This document shows, in pieces, positions 22,300-33,955 of a stretch of DNA of 64,000 nucleotides. The stretch spans positions 9,055,001 to 9,119,000 of the forward strand of contig JBBMNZ010000035.1 in assembly GCA_037954325.1 (NCBI GenBank). The letters are read 5' to 3'. The stretch is from Fistularia commersonii (Eukaryota; Chordata; Actinopteri; Syngnathiformes; Fistulariidae). The notes under the pieces are model-generated. The model was not told the origin of the DNA. It searched no databases and worked only from the letters and a program-made list of their open reading frames with translations. The first letter of the stretch is position 1. Every line of letters begins with the position of its first letter. The position numbers and the translations under genes were made by a program.

Positions 22300-22425
22300 G
22301 AGTGTGAATGGTTGTTTGTCTATGTAGCCCTGCAATTTACAGGCAACCAGTCCAGGGTGTACCCCATCTTTTGCCCGATGATAGGTGGGCTTGGCTCCAG
22401 CATCCCCTGCGACCTGGATTATTGG
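22300..22425 (+). repeat. tRNA-derived SINE, copy 5 (3' half only)
   Basis: Body blocks TGAATGGTTGTTTGTCTATG and AACCAGTCCAGGGTGTACCC, then GGCTCCAGCATCCCCTGCGA. The head half is absent, and the trinucleotide microsatellite stands exactly where it should begin. Confidence 0.75.
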
Positions 22426-23150
22426 ACCATTTCTTATATTCCGATAGTTAAAGTATATAGTTTTATATTGTTGACATGATGATCCGTTTTCAGCCATCAC
22501 ACTGTCATAAGTTCAGTGGTTTGTGATTTAGGAGATTCTGATCCACATGTTTAAGGAAAGGAAAAGAGGGTTAGGGATGATGAAGCAATCCCGAAAATTG
22601 ATAACAAATAATGAAACAGCGACACCAAATCTTTAATTTTTTTGTTTTCCTAATTTCTCCAGCCAAAGTTTTGTTCCCTGTGTAAGCAGGTTTACTTGAT
22701 GGTTACAGGGCTGCCTGGGCATTTACCCCCTGAATCAGGAAGCAGCAGAACAGGTTATAGCAGAGCTGCTAACTTGTAACACAAATCTCATATCTGCCAA
22801 CTTGTTCTGTTGCAGAGGTGCAGTCTTCAATCAATATGGTATCAATATGGTTATTCCATTGTGGTCAATAACTTGTTATCCAAAATGATAGTTTCGAACA
22901 TTTAGTCAGGATGAATGTTTCTTCTGAGTGATGAAAAACCCTGCCATTGCCTGCATGGCGAATAGTAGGCATGAGAAAAGCAAGATGTGTTAAGGAGAAA
23001 ATATATTTGTCGAAAGCGGGAGAGACGAGGTGAGTGAAGGAGCAAGAGGTCCTGGCAGCCATGTCTTATTCATTGTCAGGTCCGTAGCTGGGGGACACAT
23101 AGTGTTAAATAATGAAGAACAAAGTGATGGAGTAGGACATGATAGGCTTG
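22426..23150. other. Non-coding stretch
   Basis: No gene, transposon or notable structure recognised between the SINE fragment and the long CA tract. Confidence 0.5.
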
Positions 23151-23151
23151 C

Positions 23152-23234
<83 letters not shown>
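23151..23234. repeat. Long perfect CA microsatellite
   Basis: About 39 uninterrupted CA units from 23157 to 23234, the longest pure dinucleotide tract in the window and likely to be highly polymorphic. Confidence 0.97.
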
Positions 23235-23235
<1 letters not shown>

Positions 23236-23682
23236 CAAAGAATATTCAGTTCAACAATAATCTGATCCAATATTCACGGCCTTTCGAAAATCCACTTGCT
23301 TTAACTTTAATATACATATTTTATTTCTATATGTATACATTTACACCTACATCTACATACATACATACATGCATGTAATTAATTTTCCTTTTATTCTATA
23401 TTTTCACACAGAGAAGGCATCATTAATAGAGAAATGGGTGACAGCACTTGCTCATAGAATTCTACATTAATAAATAGGGGGGTTATGCATTCCTGTGCTG
23501 TGGTTCAAAAATCAGACTTTATGTAGAAGAAAAACTGAATCACATTATCACAACAATGAAATAATGAACCCCAGAACACCTGAAATAATGAACCCCCAAG
23601 ATGTTTTGCCTTGGCATTTCATTCATTTATTTTCAGATACGATGACATGAGCCAAACATATATTTGATTGGAAACAGGCTAT

Positions 23683-23862
23683 AAAGATCCTGTTTGCTAT
23701 AAGCGCAATCACAGCCTTGCATCTGAAAAAGAAACACAACATTAACAATACATTATTAAAAAAAAACAAGTAATATTTACCAATATCAGCCACCTTAAAT
23801 TCTATATATATAATCTAGGGGGTTTATCACTTAAATAGTATATTACTGCACAATTGCAGAAC
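23683..23862 (+). repeat. Dispersed non-coding repeat, member B
   Basis: Partner of 18085-18300 in the same orientation. It starts CCTGTTTGCTATAAGCGCAA TCACAGCC, continues through AACATTAACAATACATTATT and closes with CTAGGGGGTTTATCACTTAA followed by ATAGTATATTACTGCACAAT. It is followed by a 17-base poly-A run (23864-23879) not present at the same place in member A. Confidence 0.65.
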
Positions 23863-23879
23863 AAAAAAAAAAAAAAAAA

Positions 23880-25995
23880 CAACAAAAAACTACAAAACAA
23901 ACAAATAAATGATAAAAAATTAACATTTGACTCAATTATCTCAATGTCAATCAATAATGGTGATCATGATTTTTGCTTTATGAGAGTCGTGTTCTGTACT
24001 GGATCGGGACCTGCAGTCCACCTGCAGCAATTCTGAATGAGGGCAACTCACAAAATTACCCTCAGTTTGTCTGTCAGTGTATTTTTGTGCAGGTTCCATC
24101 CTCTCCAAGCTACTGTTGTTGAGATCATCATACAGTCACGGAGTCTGTCATTTGAGAGAGCTCTTCAGTTCCAGTCCATTGACACTGTGATAGTAACTGA
24201 AGCCAGTCCGAGACAGAATTATCTGCACGCAGCAAAATTAATTCAGAGCTGAAAAGAGTATCCGTATTATTTCTTTGCCGATGCCTCACTGTCAGTTGGT
24301 CCAAAAACGCATGCATGCATACACAGACTAATGCATACACACACACACACACACACACACTCTACTCCGAAACCTTGACCAGTATACAATACAACACAAC
24401 ACAGCATTAGCAGCCCCTCCAGGACAATTATTGATTTTCATCTGTCACACACAAACATACACAGTCAAGGGGCTCTTGTCTCATCACACAGACACACTGG
24501 AAATCCCCAAATGGTATGTCCAGGTGAGCTGTGTGATGCATCTTGGAAACAGCTTTTAAACACAGTGGAAACTGTTGACATCCTTGCCAAGGTTATTGAC
24601 TTCTTACTGTGTGCTCAATCAGCCTGAATGTAAAAAAAAAAGTGTCTTATTTTATACCCTGATCTGGCTTACATTTATGACAACTAAACATGCTGAGGAT
24701 GAATCTCAGATATTTTGGGTTGAAATAAAAATTTGCTACCTTTGTTGAACGTATCTCCTTAAGATGTTGTGTTTCTCTGGGAAATGCACAGAAAACCTTT
24801 ATCGCCTTGATCGCGCTGCATGGTGGTAATGAAGGGTGATTTGGAGGTGGTTGGAAGCAAGGGGGTTTCTTCAAATGGAAAATATTTACAGCCACAAAGC
24901 CTCTTATCTGGTTGCATGGATTGGATTAAAAATATTTATTTAACAAATAGCATATGATCTTAATAGTTTATTTAAAATTGAAAACTACACAATGCAGTGA
25001 GTGTTAGCTCGAGCATGAGTATTAATTTTATAATCATGCGGTTATACCTAAAATTAATTTCAAAACAGTGCAAAATTTAGTATATTCATTTAAAATAAAT
25101 CCCTTCACTTTGGCGAGAACTTTCCCTCCTTTGGATGAAAAAAAATAACAGCCATCATTGAAGTTATGAAACCAATATTCTCCTCTTATTGAGTAGAATG
25201 AAAAAAGTTATTAATGTCTGACATACCAGCTGGATTATTTTTGAAAGTGTCATGGAAAATGGTTTCTTGCAAAGAGAAAAATAGTATTCTACAGTGCACG
25301 GTCAGTTTCTTAGTCATGTTAAAGGAGGACTATATTCACACCTGTCGGTAATATTCACTTCAGTTCTGTAAAAAAATTCAAATCAGTTTTGATGAGTTTG
25401 AAAAAAAAATCAACTTTTGTTCCAGTCACACATAGTGCTCATAAGTTCCAGACTTTCTACCGCTGCATGACTCTAGTTGTGTGTTAGTTATGCATGTATA
25501 ACATACTGTCCGTCAAACGTTATATTTGTATTAAACAGTTGACAAGAGTGAATCATCTGTTGGTTCTGTTTTCATAGGGGAAATCGTCTCTCTAAAAAGA
25601 AATTTGTAATATAGTGGGAAGAATGTTTGCATGGATGTGAAACTAGAGGTTTGGTGAAGATATACGATTGGGTAGGAGGATTATGCTTTTTTTCTATTTA
25701 AATCTAACTTTGCCTATCTTTCTGTAAATGAATTCAGCCCTAGATTTAATCCTCTTATTTAATGTGGTAAGTGAAACAAATTAAAATGATTTAAAATTTT
25801 ATGTAACGGAAATGTATCATAGTTAAGGAAAGTTAAGAATTAGATTTTTAAAAATGATATGCTACCCTGCCCTGTACAGTTTAGGCTGTTTTGACAGATG
25901 GATAAAATCGATGTTCTGTAAACTTCCATGTCACACCACAAGTCACCAATGACTTTGGACTTCTTTTCTTACCATCAGTCGTATCTAGAAAATAA
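23880..25995. other. Non-coding stretch with one splice-like open frame
   Basis: A CA tract lies at 24336-24360. Between 24093 and 24252 a frame reading R-F-H-P-L-Q-A-T-V-V-E-I-I-I-Q follows an ATTTTTGTGCAG acceptor-like site and ends at a TGA (24250-24252). I recognise no family. The rest, notably 24900-25990, is AT-rich and featureless. Confidence 0.45.
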
Positions 25996-26014
25996 TACAC
26001 ACACACACACCCAT

Positions 26015-26060
<46 letters not shown>
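25996..26060. repeat. CA microsatellite
   Basis: (AC)n interrupted once by CCCATACG, about 28 units in total. A second, looser CA-rich patch with CATGCGCGTGCACAC follows at 26203-26275. Confidence 0.95.
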
Positions 26061-26062
<2 letters not shown>

Positions 26063-27255
26063 GCACCTCTTTGTGCACTGTTCAGTGGGAAGATCTGAAA
26101 ATGAGGTGTGTTGAGACAAAACCCTGGCTGGTGTTCATTTTTAGACAATGCTGCATGCGCTCTATATGAGATCATTGTTTGACTCAAGTCCATTATTTTG
26201 GGTATACACACATACAAACACACACAGATCCCCATGCGCGTGCACACACACAGGCACGCATGCACGCACATATACATGCTGGACCCACACTTTTCCATAA
26301 ACGTCTTTAAATTCAGATTTCGGTTCTCCGACTCAACATATCTTCATTCAATTACCAAAAATCCCCTTGAGAACAAATACTATTATTAAAAGAGGATGAC
26401 AATTATTAGTAACATCTTGGTGTTTCATAAGACCCGCAGGATCAGCACTAATCAGCTGCCATGATCATGCAAAGAATCAGGATTTGTAGTGCGCGTCCAG
26501 AGAACAACGGCGTACGTGTATGTTGCATCTTGTTGCCGGAGAGTGATTTTAAAACACTGTCTTGATGTTAATCTTCTCAACTGTGAGCTGTTTCTAAATG
26601 ATTGCAGTCTCCGCAGATGACAGAAATGCTTCGCTCTCTTACTTCTGCCCAGGGGTCTGCTCTCACTCAATTGTGAGCTTTGGTTCCCCATCTCCTAAAA
26701 CACTGTATTGCTTTCGCTGCTGTCAAGTTCTGTCTGTGGCCAGAAGAGGATGGAAAGCTTGCTGGGATTTAATCCTTCATGTCCTTCACCGGTGTTATCT
26801 TTGAGGGATCTTGTGTCTCATGTAATCACTTTTCTTTTGTCTTTTCTTTTCCCACAATCACTCACAGCACCAGCAATGTGTGCAGAACAAAATTGCATGC
26901 GTTTTCCTGCTGGTAACTACACTATCATAACACCACACCTGCTTGTAAAGGGTAGAGAGCGCTGGCCTTCTGATTTGGTTATATGTTTATCCATGATTTA
27001 TTGGAAAGATTTAGGGTGACCCTTGAAACCATGTACCTGGATAAGTGGTTATTGTCCTGGTATTTAAACACACAGTGGAGTTATCAATAATTTAATCTCA
27101 GGGCCATGCATTCAGGCTTTTGCTCTTTACATGATCAATAAATGGCACTTATGAGTCAATACAAGTATTAAACAGTGAAGTAAAACAATTGTCCCAACAT
27201 GAGGATGTTTCATTTCAATGCAAACTTCATCGTAAAAGCCGATGATTATTTTGTG
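26061..27255. other. Non-coding stretch
   Basis: Apart from the loose CA-rich patch noted above, no repeat family or coding region is recognised. Several 60-100-codon frames overlap antisense around 26450-27020 without domain signatures. Confidence 0.5.
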
Positions 27256-27257
27256 CA

Positions 27258-28150
27258 ATTGAGACCTCCTTCTTTTCCTTTCGGCTTTTCTCTTCGGGGG
27301 TCGCCACAACCAACCAACCTCCTCCATCTAACTCTATTCTCTGTATCCTCCTCTCACACGCCAACTTACTTCATGTCCTCTTTCCCTACGTTCGTAAATC
27401 TTCTCTTTGGTCTTCCTCAAGACCTCCTGCCAGGCAGCTCCAAATCCAGCATCCGTCTACCAATATATTCACTATCACTCCTCTGTACATGACCCAACCA
27501 TCTCAGTCTGGCTTCTCTGACCTTCTTTTGAAACATCCAAAACATGCACCGTTCCTCTGATAGACTCATTCCTGATCCTATCCATCCTGGTCATTCCCAA
27601 AGAGAACCTCAACATCTTCATCTCTGCAACCTCTAGCTCTCCATTGTGCAACGCCACTGTTACCAAACCATACAGCACCGCTGGTCTCAACACTGTCTTG
27701 TACATCTTTCCTTTCATTCTGTCTGATAGTCTTCATAACAAACTGCCCCTGACACTTTTCGTCACCCGTTCCAACCTGCTGGAACCCATTTCTTTACCTC
27801 TTTCCACACTCTCCATTGCTCTGGACTGTTGACCCTAAGTATTTAAAATCATCCACCTCTCTCTCTCCACCTCCACCTCTCACCTTCTCTCTGCTTCTGA
27901 ACATGCCTCTCCCCTCTCCTCTTTGTCCCACAGCAGCCCAATTTCCACTGCACCGTAGGTCATTGGCACCTACGGGTGCTGTTGGGAACCCGGGTTTTGG
28001 CTGAGGTCGTATAAGATTCGTAGGTTTGATTGTCATATTTTGAATTTTCAAAAAAGTTTTAGGCTGGATGCTCCTCCTGACACAACCCTCTGCATTGATT
28101 CAGGCTGGGACTAGATCAGAGATCAACAACCTGACAATGAACAACAATAA
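27258..28150 (-). mobile_element. RTE-like LINE 3' portion, decayed
   Basis: Reading right to left, the remnant starts near 28150 and runs to a purine tail at 27258-27275 (CCTTCTTTTCC on +). The - strand frames carry E-V-D-D-F-K-Y-L-G-S-T-V-Q-S-N-G-E-C (around 27830), then K-M-Y-K-T-V-L-R-P-A-V-L-Y-G-L (about 27700) and V-A-E-M-K-M-L-R-F-S-L-G followed by M-D-R-I-R-N-E-S-I-R-G-T (about 27600). These motifs typify the segment after the reverse transcriptase domain in a common teleost non-LTR retrotransposon. The palm-domain catalytic residues are not present here. A 176-base copy of its extreme 3' end is nested at 37592. The clade is inferred. Confidence 0.75.
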
Positions 28151-28309
28151 TACTTTTTTTATTATTATTTTTACTATTATTGTTATAAGTAAATGTAATA
28201 GAAATAGTAGTAGTTGCTTCAGTAGTAGTAGTAGCTGTAGATGCAGTACTCATAATTTCACGAAATAACAACTTATATCCAAAGCCATCCAGTATTTATC
28301 AAACAAATA

Positions 28310-29034
28310 CCATATTATCCAGACTATTGAGCTATATAAGCCGCACTGGCTAAAAATGAATAAATAACTATTTGTACACATATACTGTATAAGCCACAGG
28401 TGTCCATGTTGTAACATGAGATATTGACACTGAAAGATGTTACACAGAAACGTTTATTTTTACTTTAAATTAGATACGTGCCGGCAACACCCACAAGTAT
28501 GTGCTGGAAATACTTTTTTCCAATCAGTGCTTGTAACATGGCTGATGAAAAAGATTATTAACTTATAACACAAGGAAAAGTCCATCCATCCATTCACTTC
28601 CTATTCCTGCATTGTCCAACTCCAGCTGATCGCTCTCCTCGTCTAACGTTTTCAAGTTTGGGACATATTTTTTATTTACCTCTGAAAACTTTTGCACTGA
28701 GTCCATTTTTCACGCTGCTGTTTCCAACGGCTCACCATCAAATAATTGATGCCAAGCTTACGTGGCGCAGCTCTATTTCCTTCTTTGACAGCCGGGTCGA
28801 TTGCCTTTATCTTAAAAGCTGCATCATATGCATTTCTTTGTGCGTTTTCCATGATGGGTGTGTGTGAATGAAGCGCAATCAAATTGGTCGATCAGTATGA
28901 CGAGGCTAAATGTTTTGACGGCATGAAGCTCATCAGCTCAAAATAATCCAAATTCTGTAAATGATCTGCATTATTGTTTAAGCCGCAGTGTGAAAATGTG
29001 AAAAAAGTGGCGGCTTATTGTCGGGAAAATACAG
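28310..29034 (-). mobile_element. pogo/Tigger-like DNA transposon, internally deleted
   Basis: Flanked by TA on both sides (28308-28309 and 29035-29036). The left end CCATATTATCCAGACTATTG, continuing to TATAAGCCGCAC, is the inverted counterpart of the right end GTGGCGGCTTATTGTCGGGA AAATACAG. TATAAGCCGC termini with TA duplications fit the pogo/Tigger group. The interior codes for only the N-terminal part of a transposase, so at 725 bases this is a non-autonomous deletion derivative. Confidence 0.75.
28676..28882 (-). pseudogene. pogo-type transposase N-terminal fragment
   Basis: On the - strand the frame reads N-A-Y-D-A-A-F-K-I-K-A-I-D, then V-K-E-G-N-R-A-A-P-R-K-L-G-I-N and M-V-S-R-W-K-Q-Q-R. 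This is the Psq/CENP-B-like helix-turn-helix at the N-terminus of pogo-family transposases, which binds the transposon ends. The second DNA-binding domain and the DDE catalytic domain are missing, deleted with the middle of the element. About 50 residues are preserved. Confidence 0.75.
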
Positions 29035-29036
29035 TA

Positions 29037-31149
29037 TCCCATAAAAGCAATTACATGCTTTTAGCCCCACATATTTGGTTCAATGATGTTTGAAACAGAT
29101 TTTCCCTTTTAACAAATATTGCACCTTCCTGCAATTCAAAAAAAAATTAAAAAAACATGCAGCAGACCGGATTATGCTTTTGATTACGTTTTTTATGTCT
29201 GGTTCATAGATGGTAAGTAGAATAGTTATAGTTTTATATGTTACCCCTGTACATCAGCAAGAGCAAGCAAACTTTAGCACAACAAAAAGAAAAGGAAACC
29301 TCACACTCTTAATATTATTGGAAAACTTTTTGTTTTCGGTTTCGGCAAACCCTAGTGTACACAGCGCTGCTCCTTTGACTGCACTGGGGCCAGCAGCAGG
29401 TTTAACCTTTTGAAAGCATTGTATCTTTAAATCTGCTCCTCATCCCCTCCAGATTAGATAGGTCTTGCTGCTGCTGTGTGCAGTCTGTCTGGACATCATC
29501 TGGAGAGGCACTTTGACAAGCTAGCCTTCCAAACAACAACAAGCAGAAATCAATAGCACTGTTGGCCTGCTCTCCCCAGCGCCGACCAGCTAACTGTGGG
29601 CATATGTGTGTCCGGAATCTTTGTAAGCAGACAACATTTGATTAGACAGGCTTCCTTTGTGTTGCTTTTTTTATTTCTTTTATATTTTGATACCCGATTG
29701 TTATAATTGGTATCTATAGAAATATAAAATAAGGCAAGTATTTTTTTTTCAACTCTTCCAGGAGTTTTCTGATGACTTGTTTATTTTTGTTTTAATATTA
29801 TCATCATCATTATTATTGCTATTGTTATAATTATTATTGCTGCTGATGAAATTATGGGAAAAGTTTATGGTCTCAGCAGCTATATGATATATTTTTTCTG
29901 CATTCTAACATCATGATGGATTTTTCCCAAGAACATCACATTTCTTACGTCGTGAAAGCAGCGCTGGGTGACTTCATTTGGTAGTCAACAATCTTTACTG
30001 GCTTTTACAAACACAGCGGTCAGAAGAAAATTGATGCGGAATGTTACAGCGTGATACATCATCGATACGAAGGCTCAATTTGACAAGGTGATTGGCCGGA
30101 GTGTTATGGAGGCTGCAAGTTAGATTTCATTTTTTTTATCCTTCCTTTTTGAATCATAGTACTGTCACTATTGTCAAATTCTGTGAAACAGACATGACAG
30201 TGTAATGAATAAATACAGTATTTTTGCTTTTTCTCTAGTTCACTCTTCATTAGCAGACACCTGTGGCTTTTGTTGTTGAAATGTCTTGTATTTTTGCGTC
30301 CAGCCCTCTCTGAATATATACTCAGAGATTGGTTCCATCTTTTTTCCCTCCACCACATTTTGTCCCCCAATCCATGTCATGGTTTTTGTTCATCTTTTGC
30401 TAGAAGCCAACAGATCACACTGATGATCCCTGTTGACATATTTGTTGACAAAGGTGTTTCAATATGAATGGCCAAAATTTCTAAATGGAGGGAAAAAAGG
30501 GATGAACTTAATTTGGCTGCACTTTTAATCTGTATATCACATTATTTCCAGCCGCAGCAGCAGCAGCAGCAAGCTAAGGTATCTATCTGATATGAACCCA
30601 ATATGTGACTATGTTTCTGTCATCTAAAACAGACAAATCTGAGTCTGTCTGACTTACTGGTCAAATGTGGATATCCTACATATTAATGTCATAAAGTTTT
30701 CAGACTCTCTTGCTGATACTGAAGGAATATTTTTTTTTTCTCTGAAGTATTTTTAAAACCTTCCCTGCTGTTAAACTTTTACTGTATAGCTTCACTTGTG
30801 CCTCCAGTTCTTGCAAACTGCCCTACTTTTTGTCTCATCATCCACATCCTGTCCCAAGATGTAATCAAGTTGTCATTTGCTGATGCATGCCACCTTTGCT
30901 GATAGAAGTAATGAAAGTATGAAAGTAAAAATATAGATAGGGCATATAGTTTTTTTATGGAACTAGATGAAAACGGAAATGAATATCAGATATAGATAAT
31001 CTTTGAAGATGTTTAGTGTAAACGCAGCCTTTGAGACTTGCAAAGTCAGCTAAGTTACAATTAAGGTGTTATCTGCCCAATCATGAGTCATCGTTTAAAT
31101 GTGAATGGGTGATTTAAGTGTTGACATGGAATTTGAACATTCGCTTTTA
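29037..31149. other. Non-coding stretch with a higher-complexity block
   Basis: 29420-29650 is unusually free of simple repeats for this window (CATCTGGAGAGGCACTTTGA, GCCTGCTCTCCCCAGCGCCG) and could be a conserved non-coding element. A short CAG run (six units, 30555-30572) and an ATTATT patch (29800-29850) are also present. No gene recognised. Confidence 0.45.
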
Positions 31150-31484
31150 TTCATTATTTACACTGCTTATCTTGTAGTCAGGGTTGTGGGGGGGCAGGAG
31201 CCTATCTTGGCTGTCATTGGTTGAGTGGTGGGGTTTACCCTGGAACAGTTGCCGGTGGATTACAGGGCTACAAATTAAGACAAACAGCCATTCGCCCTCT
31301 CATTCACGTGTCTTGGCAACCCTTTTAAGGTCTCAAATTAACTTGGCTCGTGTTTTAGACTGTGGGAAGGGAACTGAAGACTTGGAGGAAAATCCATAAG
31401 GACAGAATATGAAAACTTCACACAGAAAGACACCCGGTCAGAATCAAACCAGGGACTGCCACTCGCCAGCTGCCGATCATGGAT
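31150..31484 (-). repeat. tRNA-derived SINE, copy 6
   Basis: The tail side is at the left (TTTACACTGCTTATCTTGTA then GTCAGGGTTGTGGG). The body has TTTACCCTGGAACAGTTGCC and TTTTAGACTGTGGGAAGGGA. The tRNA-like head at the right retains a reversed B-box (GAATCAAACC, 31441-31450). Confidence 0.75.
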
Positions 31485-31597
31485 TAATGTGTTTATGTGT
31501 GTTATATGTCTTTTGTTAATATTTTTAGGACAATACGTCAACATTTGCGCCATCAATTCCTTAGCGCGCCTCAGAATTAACATTATGTGTCTATGCT

Positions 31598-31625
31598 TGA
31601 GTGTGTGTGTGTGTGTGTGTGTGTG
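31598..31625. repeat. GT microsatellite
   Basis: Fourteen perfect TG units. Confidence 0.95.
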
Positions 31626-31762
31626 ACAAGGTTAATTGGTTAAGCCTGGCTCGTTTCAATTTTGCATTTTACTCTGTCAATAAGCATATAAAAACTTCAA
31701 ACCATGAATGCCTTTTTTGAGTCCTGTCCGAGTTATGTATTCCATTTGTCTGTCCGCTGCAG

Positions 31763-31816
31763 GAAACCCTCCGAAAAACATTGGACACCCAATCTCCAGA
31801 CCACCAGTCATCAGAG
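31763..31816 (+). other. Candidate 54-nt symmetric exon (unrecognised)
   Basis: A good acceptor (ATTTGTCTGTCCGCTGCAG, AG at 31761-31762) and an acceptable donor (TCAGAG/GTAGGTAG, GT at 31817) bracket 54 bases, a multiple of three, with no stop in any frame. The possible peptides are E-T-L-R-K-T-L-D-T-Q-S-P-D-H-Q-S-S-E (phase 0) and N-P-P-K-N-I-G-H-P-I-S-R-P-P-V-I-R-G (phase 1 in and out). The proline-rich phase-1 reading looks the more protein-like, but I cannot place it in a gene. Chance pairing is quite possible at this length. Confidence 0.25.
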
Positions 31817-31858
31817 GTAGGTAGCTGATCAAGCTTAGCCAAACTTAGTCTTGGATCA

Positions 31859-31859
31859 T

Positions 31860-31910
<51 letters not shown>

Positions 31911-31911
31911 G

Positions 31912-31943
<32 letters not shown>

Positions 31944-31972
31944 ACGCACACACACACATACACACACACACA
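31859..31972. repeat. Interrupted CA microsatellite
   Basis: (CA)n with CAGACAGACA and CACGCACACGCACACG interruptions, over about 114 bases. Confidence 0.95.
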
Positions 31973-32155
31973 TCCCTTTTGCCATGTTAGCAAAGCCTTG
32001 TGATTTATCACATCAGCTTTGACCATCCAAACACGGTTATTCAGTGATGCAGCAAAACACACTACAAGACACAATTAGCTAACTTCTCTAAATTCTAGTC
32101 AATGATATAATATGGCATAACAAGAGAATAACTACTGGTACCCTGTTGCTTTTTT

Positions 32156-32177
32156 TGTTTGTTTGTTTGTTTGTTTC
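32156..32177. repeat. TTTG tetramer array
   Basis: Five perfect GTTT units following a poly-T run. Confidence 0.9.
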
Positions 32178-33595
32178 TTAATATGTTTTTTTCACTACAT
32201 ACAATGCATTTCGAGATTATTCAAGTATCTTCAAGTTATAACTTCAGGTTATTTTATAACCTTCTCTATCCTCTACATTTGCGTAATGCATTTTAGATAT
32301 TAATGCAAACATCAGAGTTTTACTTGACATTTTGTGGCTTTATTTAAAATTCAGCTCGCTGGTCTCTGGTGTAAAGACATAAGAGCAAGTTTTCCTTTTT
32401 TCATTTTTGACCAACTATGAAAATGTTTATTTTTACCTTACCTTTAGCTTCTTTCTCTTTTTTCCAAGTCCTCTGTGAAATGTCAGCCACCAGATCAGTG
32501 AAAATGAAGCAGTCACACAGTGATAATTGACTCCTCGTCACTCTGTATGTCCACATACAGTAGGTGTCTGTTCTATGTGATGATTGCTTCGGAGAAAAAA
32601 GGAAATACATATAAAGTAGAAAGAAATAAATGTGAATTATATATAAATATAAAAATATTCCAATAAATAAATATAGCTATATATACATATATATATTTAG
32701 CATTCTGTTCACTCTGAGGCGACATACTAATGTGCTTACCATACCAGACACCATATAGAGATGTGATAACTATGTGTCTGACACTTATTCTTTCCTGACA
32801 AGCTGCTGGCTTTACAGGGCACTTGCATGATTCTCGCATCACCCTTAGTGTAGTTTCGGTAAAAGGTTGACTCTGGTCTCTTTAACTTTGAGCAAAAGTG
32901 ACAGAACCAGACTCTGTTTTTCATATTAAAGCTGAGGTGGGTGTCTTTTCACCATCTACAGGATATGATCAAACTTGGCCGACACCCGGGTTTTGCTGAA
33001 AAAAGGCACCATGATCAGATCTATTCACAACAAATATTGGCTTCCTGTCTAGCAGTGGAAATGAGTGGGAATAGAGAAAAAAATCACAAAGAGCATCCTC
33101 TCACTTACTGTTTTAACAGTGGTGTCCAGCCATGTGTAGCTTCCAGTTCTTTCATTTTTTGATGCTGAAATGTTTGTCACCCTGCAGAGGTAATAAGGAG
33201 CTGAATGGATTTTGGGTTTGAAGTGCTTGGAGATAGATCAACAGACCTTGGACACATTTGCTTTATTCCACAGCAGTTCCAAAGAAACTATTGGGTTCTG
33301 TCCGTAGGATGTATTTAAATCACCAGGAAATACGTTTCATATGGAAATCATCCATAAATAGCCAGCTGAGATAATATAAATACAAATGCCTCCAATCGTA
33401 CACATTTGCATAACGGTTGCTTTTGATTAAAAAAAGAACGACTGTCAAAGTTAACATTCCCCCTGCCTGTGGGCTCTAAAAGGTGATGTACAGTATCTTA
33501 TCTTCTACATATGTGGGGGGGATGTTGGATAGAGAAAGAGAAGGCACGTGACACAAATTACCATGGAGTAGAGAACTGTTGGATTTTGACTCCCT
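32178..33595. other. Non-coding stretch
   Basis: AT-rich, with a TATATA patch at 32636-32700. No transposon recognised. The overlapping - strand frames between 32401 and 32924 have no domain signatures. Confidence 0.5.
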
Positions 33596-33596
33596 T

Positions 33597-33955
33597 TTTA
33601 ACTAGTGGCTAGCGCTTCAGCCTCACAGCACAAAGGACCCTGGTTTGTTTCCGACAGGTGACCTTTCTGTGTGGAGTTTGCATGTTCTCCTCATGTCTGT
33701 GTGGGTTTCCCTAGATTCTCCGGTTTCCTCTCACAGTCCAAATACATGCGGGGGCTTAAATAAAAAAAATTGGAAATTTGCCCAGATGTACAAACAAGAG
33801 AGTGAACGGTTATCTGTCTGATTATGTAGGCCTGTGACTGAACGGCGACCAGTCCAGGGTGTACCCCTACTCTCGCCCGATGGCAGCTGACATAGGTTAC
33901 AGCATTCCTCGGACCCTGTGTAGGATAAGCGGTAGCCAATAGATGGATAGATGGA
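33597..33955 (+). repeat. tRNA-derived SINE, copy 7 (nearly full length)
   Basis: The clearest copy in the window. The tRNA-like head at 33597-33655 has an A-box-like TAGTGGCTAGCGC (about 33603-33615) and a degenerate B-box GGTTTGTTTCC (33642-33652), the two internal promoter boxes used by RNA polymerase III. The body follows (GTGTGGAGTTTGCATGTTCT, GGCGACCAGTCCAGGGTGTA). The 3' part TAGGATAAGCGGTAG ends in an ATGGATAGATGGA tail (33939-33955). Confidence 0.85.

Noticed and set aside
22138..22500. Overlapping sense and antisense frames with Ile/Thr and Tyr/Cys runs
   Set aside because: Artefact of the CAA/TAA trinucleotide array.
33597..33660. A tRNA gene at the A-box/B-box pair
   Set aside because: The boxes belong to the head of a degenerate SINE. 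There is no cloverleaf and a SINE body and tail follow.
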